This document shows, one piece after another, positions 13,805 to 15,685 of a stretch of 15,685 nt of DNA. This stretch comes from JAUIET01 sp045105115 (GTDB taxonomy: Bacteria > Pseudomonadota > Gammaproteobacteria > Pseudomonadales > JAUIET01). The notes beneath the pieces are model-generated. The model was not told the DNA's origin. It saw nothing but the letters and a program-made list of their open reading frames with translations, and did no database searches. Positions within the stretch are counted from its first letter, which is position 1; every line of letters begins with the position of its first letter. Position numbers and translations under genes: made by a program. The stretch covers positions 1 to 15,685 of the forward strand of contig JBGCDE010000170.1 of NCBI GenBank assembly GCA_045105115.1, in the 5' to 3' direction.

Positions 13805-15034
13805 ATGAGCAATGAATCAAAAGCCCCGTCTTCGATTGGTGGCATTGCCATAATCGCGGGCACAGCAGTTGGTGCGGGAATGTTCTCCTTGCCCATCGCG
13901 TCAGCTGGTATGGGCTTTCTGTGGGCAGTAGCCTGTTTGCTGTTAACCTGGTTTTGCATGCTGCACTCAGGCTTGCTGATTCTTGAAACCAATCTGAATT
14001 TCCCTGTGGGTTCCAGCTTTAACACCTTCGTTGGTGAAACTCTTGGGCCGCGATGGAACGCGCTCAATAATTTGTCATTGGTATTCGTACTTTATATTCT
14101 CTGCTATGCGTTTATCAGTGGGGGCGGTTCTATTGTTTCGCATACCCTACAGAAGACCACGGGCGTGGGAGTTAGTCCGGCGTTAGCGGGTTTGCTTTTC
14201 TCTTTGCTGATCGCTGCACTTGTCTGGATTAGCACAGCCGTTGTTAGTCGGGTCAGCACAATACTGATCACTGGTATGGTTCTGAGTTTCGCTTATTCGA
14301 TCTCGCAGCTTGCCTTGGGCATTGAGCCAACGTTGTTGCTTGATACCAGCATGGACTACGCCATATTCTCACTGGCCGCACTGCCGGTATTTTTAACGGC
14401 GTTTGGTTTTCACGGCAACATTCCAAGCCTAGTCAAATTCTACGGCAAAGACCCTGCGATCATTATCCGCTGCATTGTTGGTGGCTCGCTGGTCGCACTC
14501 GGTGTATATGTTGTTTGGTTGGCCGTAACGCTTGGCCAGTTGTCCAGAGACGACATACGACTGGTGATGCAAGAAGGTGGCAATATCGGTCCGATGGTCG
14601 CGGCCATGGGTACGCGCAGCGACAAGGAAATCGTATTGACCTTGCTAGATGTGTTTGCAAACTTTGCGGTCATTACGTCTTTCCTCGGCGCCGGCTTAGG
14701 CCTGTTCGATTATGTGGCGGATAAATTTGGGTTTAGTGACAGCAAAATAGATCGTTTCAAATCAGCCGCCATTGCTTTCCTTCCGCCAACACTGGCGAGT
14801 CTGGTATACCCAAACGGATTTATAGTCGCGATAGGGTACGCGGGATTGTCCGCGACAGTGTGGGGAACGCTGGTGCCTGCAGCGGCTGCGCATAAGAGCC
14901 GGCAACAATTTGGCAACCCACTGTTCAGAGTATGGGGTGGTAACGGCCTGTTGCTGTTCATGGTTGCCTATAGCGTGTTGATAGCGGCTTGCCATGTTCT
15001 TAGCACCTTGGGTTACTTGCCCATGTTCAACTGA
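13805..15034 (+). CDS. Aromatic amino acid permease (HAAAP family, Mtr/TyrP/TnaB-like)
   Basis: This 409-residue inner-membrane protein has about eleven hydrophobic helices and belongs to the hydroxy/aromatic amino acid permease family, which imports tryptophan or tyrosine by proton symport. Diagnostic segments are the N-terminal GTAVGAGMFSLPIASAGMG (19-37) with the unwound TM1 glycine motif, the LLTWFCMLHSGLLILETNL stretch, and AFGFHGNIPSLVKFYG in the middle. The length matches TyrP/Mtr. Sequence alone does not separate Trp from Tyr specificity. It is divergent from the RdhA-like gene, with which it may share control, and its 3' end faces the ilvB-like gene 54 bp away. ATG 13805 is the only sensible start, although no Shine-Dalgarno sequence is visible. 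Confidence 0.93.
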   Translation: MSNESKAPSSIGGIAIIAGTAVGAGMFSLPIASAGMGFLWAVACLLLTWFCMLHSGLLILETNLNFPVGSSFNTFVGETLGPRWNALNNLSLVFVLYILCYAFISGGGSIVSHTLQKTTGVGVSPALAGLLFSLLIAALVWISTAVVSRVSTILITGMVLSFAYSISQLALGIEPTLLLDTSMDYAIFSLAALPVFLTAFGFHGNIPSLVKFYGKDPAIIIRCIVGGSLVALGVYVVWLAVTLGQLSRDDIRLVMQEGGNIGPMVAAMGTRSDKEIVLTLLDVFANFAVITSFLGAGLGLFDYVADKFGFSDSKIDRFKSAAIAFLPPTLASLVYPNGFIVAIGYAGLSATVWGTLVPAAAAHKSRQQFGNPLFRVWGGNGLLLFMVAYSVLIAACHVLSTLGYLPMFN

Positions 15035-15071
15035 ACCGCCAGATTAGCGAGCAGCTGGACCGAACATCAAT

Positions 15072-15089
15072 AGGAATAAGCTTATCCTT
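15072..15089. other. Imperfect palindrome between convergent permease and acetolactate synthase genes
   Basis: AGGAATAAG and CTTATCCTT are near-complementary arms meeting at AAGCTT, with one mismatch and one G-T pair. The element sits in the short gap between the two convergent stop codons and just touches the ilvB-like stop. It could act as a weak bidirectional transcription end, but it has no GC-rich stem and no T-run. Confidence 0.25.
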
Positions 15090-15685
15090 CAACACGGTAG
15101 CGGTGCTTCTTCGATCATCTCATGATTTGCCGCGCCAGGCGGCACCATGGGAAGCACCATTTCACTTTCTACTATGGGGCATGTGATAAGAGAAGGCCCC
15201 TGACTTCCGAGGCCCTTTTCCAATTCCAGCATTGGATTCGCACTGCAAGCAAGGTCATACCCGGCAACGCCCATTGCCTTGGCAGCTAAGGCAAAATTTG
15301 TGCTCTGTTGGAATTTGTTGGCCTGAAAGTTGCCTCGGTAGAAAAGTGCTTGCTGTTGCTTCACTAGTCCCAGATGGCCATTGTCGAGCACGCAAATCTT
15401 GATGTTTAGTTGTTGCTCAGCCGCGGTAGCCAGCTCTTGAAGGTTCATCATCAAGCTTCCATCGCCAGTGAAGCACACAACAGTTTTGTCTGGCTCGGCA
15501 AGCGCACAGCCAATGGCCGCAGGCAGCCCAAAGCCCATCGTTCCCAATCCGCCAGAAGTGACTAGCTGACCAGGCCGGGAGAAAGGGAATGATTGCGCAA
15601 CCCACATTTGATGCTGGCCGACATCTGTTGTGACGATGGTATCTTCACCTAAAAGGTCTGCGATTTTCTTGATCAGATTGATCGG
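15089..15685 (-). CDS. ilvB: Acetolactate synthase large subunit, IlvB (AHAS I)-type, C-terminal part
   Basis: The gene runs off the right edge; 198 C-terminal residues are visible, reading in frame from 15685. It catalyses ThDP-dependent formation of 2-acetolactate or acetohydroxybutyrate in branched-chain amino acid synthesis. TTDVGQHQMWVAQ, TSGGLGTMGFGLPAAIG and the ThDP/Mg motif GDGSLMMNLQELATAA ending in LDN are characteristic. The LVKQQQALFYRGNF segment and the PMVPPGAANHEM tail are closest to what I remember of E. coli IlvB (isozyme I), and less like IlvG or IlvI. The C-terminus looks complete. The regulatory small subunit gene (ilvN) would normally follow directly, but only 54 bp separate this gene from the convergent permease, so none is present here. 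The family is certain; the isozyme assignment is moderate. Confidence 0.85.
   Translation of the reverse strand, partial: PINLIKKIADLLGEDTIVTTDVGQHQMWVAQSFPFSRPGQLVTSGGLGTMGFGLPAAIGCALAEPDKTVVCFTGDGSLMMNLQELATAAEQQLNIKICVLDNGHLGLVKQQQALFYRGNFQANKFQQSTNFALAAKAMGVAGYDLACSANPMLELEKGLGSQGPSLITCPIVESEMVLPMVPPGAANHEMIEEAPLPC

Noticed and set aside
13660..14067. Minus-strand open frame of 135 codons across the RdhA/permease intergenic region
   Set aside because: It overlaps the well-supported permease start on the opposite strand and the RdhA start in another frame; it shows no family motif and is probably a chance frame.
1..15685. CRISPR arrays, insertion sequences, tRNA genes or phage genes
   Set aside because: Reading both strands showed no regularly spaced repeats, transposase motifs, tRNA-like cloverleaf or phage protein motifs.

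Overview
The window looks like a piece of a roughly 50% GC, gene-dense proteobacterial chromosome, most likely from a (possibly marine) gammaproteobacterium. The clues are an IlvB/AHAS-I-type acetolactate synthase, an HAAAP-family aromatic amino acid permease, a sodium-type alanine/glycine symporter, and many flavin and acyl-CoA genes. This taxonomic call is inference; there is no rRNA or tRNA gene. I saw no insertion sequence, phage gene, CRISPR array or transcription-regulator gene. Intergenic gaps are all shorter than 140 bp and several convergent genes touch or overlap.

Layout, left to right. (1) Positions 1-2195, plus strand: the C-terminal end of a short-chain dehydrogenase, then an AGCS-family amino acid:cation symporter with an unusual soluble insertion of about 175 residues in one loop. 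(2) Positions 2179-5398, minus strand: a tight four-gene operon read right to left, enoyl-CoA hydratase, EamA exporter, GNAT acetyltransferase, HDAC-family deacetylase, with gaps of 9, 19 and 18 nt. (3) Positions 5509-11441, plus strand, divergent from (2): an MFS carrier followed by three flavin-dependent enzymes, an atypical Old Yellow Enzyme (OYE) protein, a luciferase-like monooxygenase and a two-domain OYE/Fe-S/FAD reductase. This reads as an uptake-and-redox cassette for an unidentified small molecule. (4) Positions 11454-13703, minus strand: a reductive-dehalogenase-like (RdhA) corrinoid/iron-sulfur protein without a visible Tat signal, followed by a divergent cysteine-synthase-like PLP enzyme. 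(5) Positions 13805-15034, plus strand: an aromatic amino acid permease, divergent from the RdhA gene. (6) Positions 15089-15685, minus strand: the C-terminal third of an IlvB-type acetolactate synthase, cut by the window edge.

How they may work together (inference). Block 3, perhaps with the hydratase and dehydrogenase of blocks 1-2, fits uptake and stepwise reduction/oxidation of an unsaturated or cyclic compound, followed by beta-oxidation-like steps. Blocks 4-5 suggest intracellular reductive dehalogenation next to an aromatic amino acid permease. A halogenated tyrosine (an ortho-halophenol) would be a sensible candidate substrate. The least familiar elements are the RdhA/PLP-enzyme/permease locus, the symporter with the inserted domain, and the OYE with a long insertion and a degenerate Fe-S motif.
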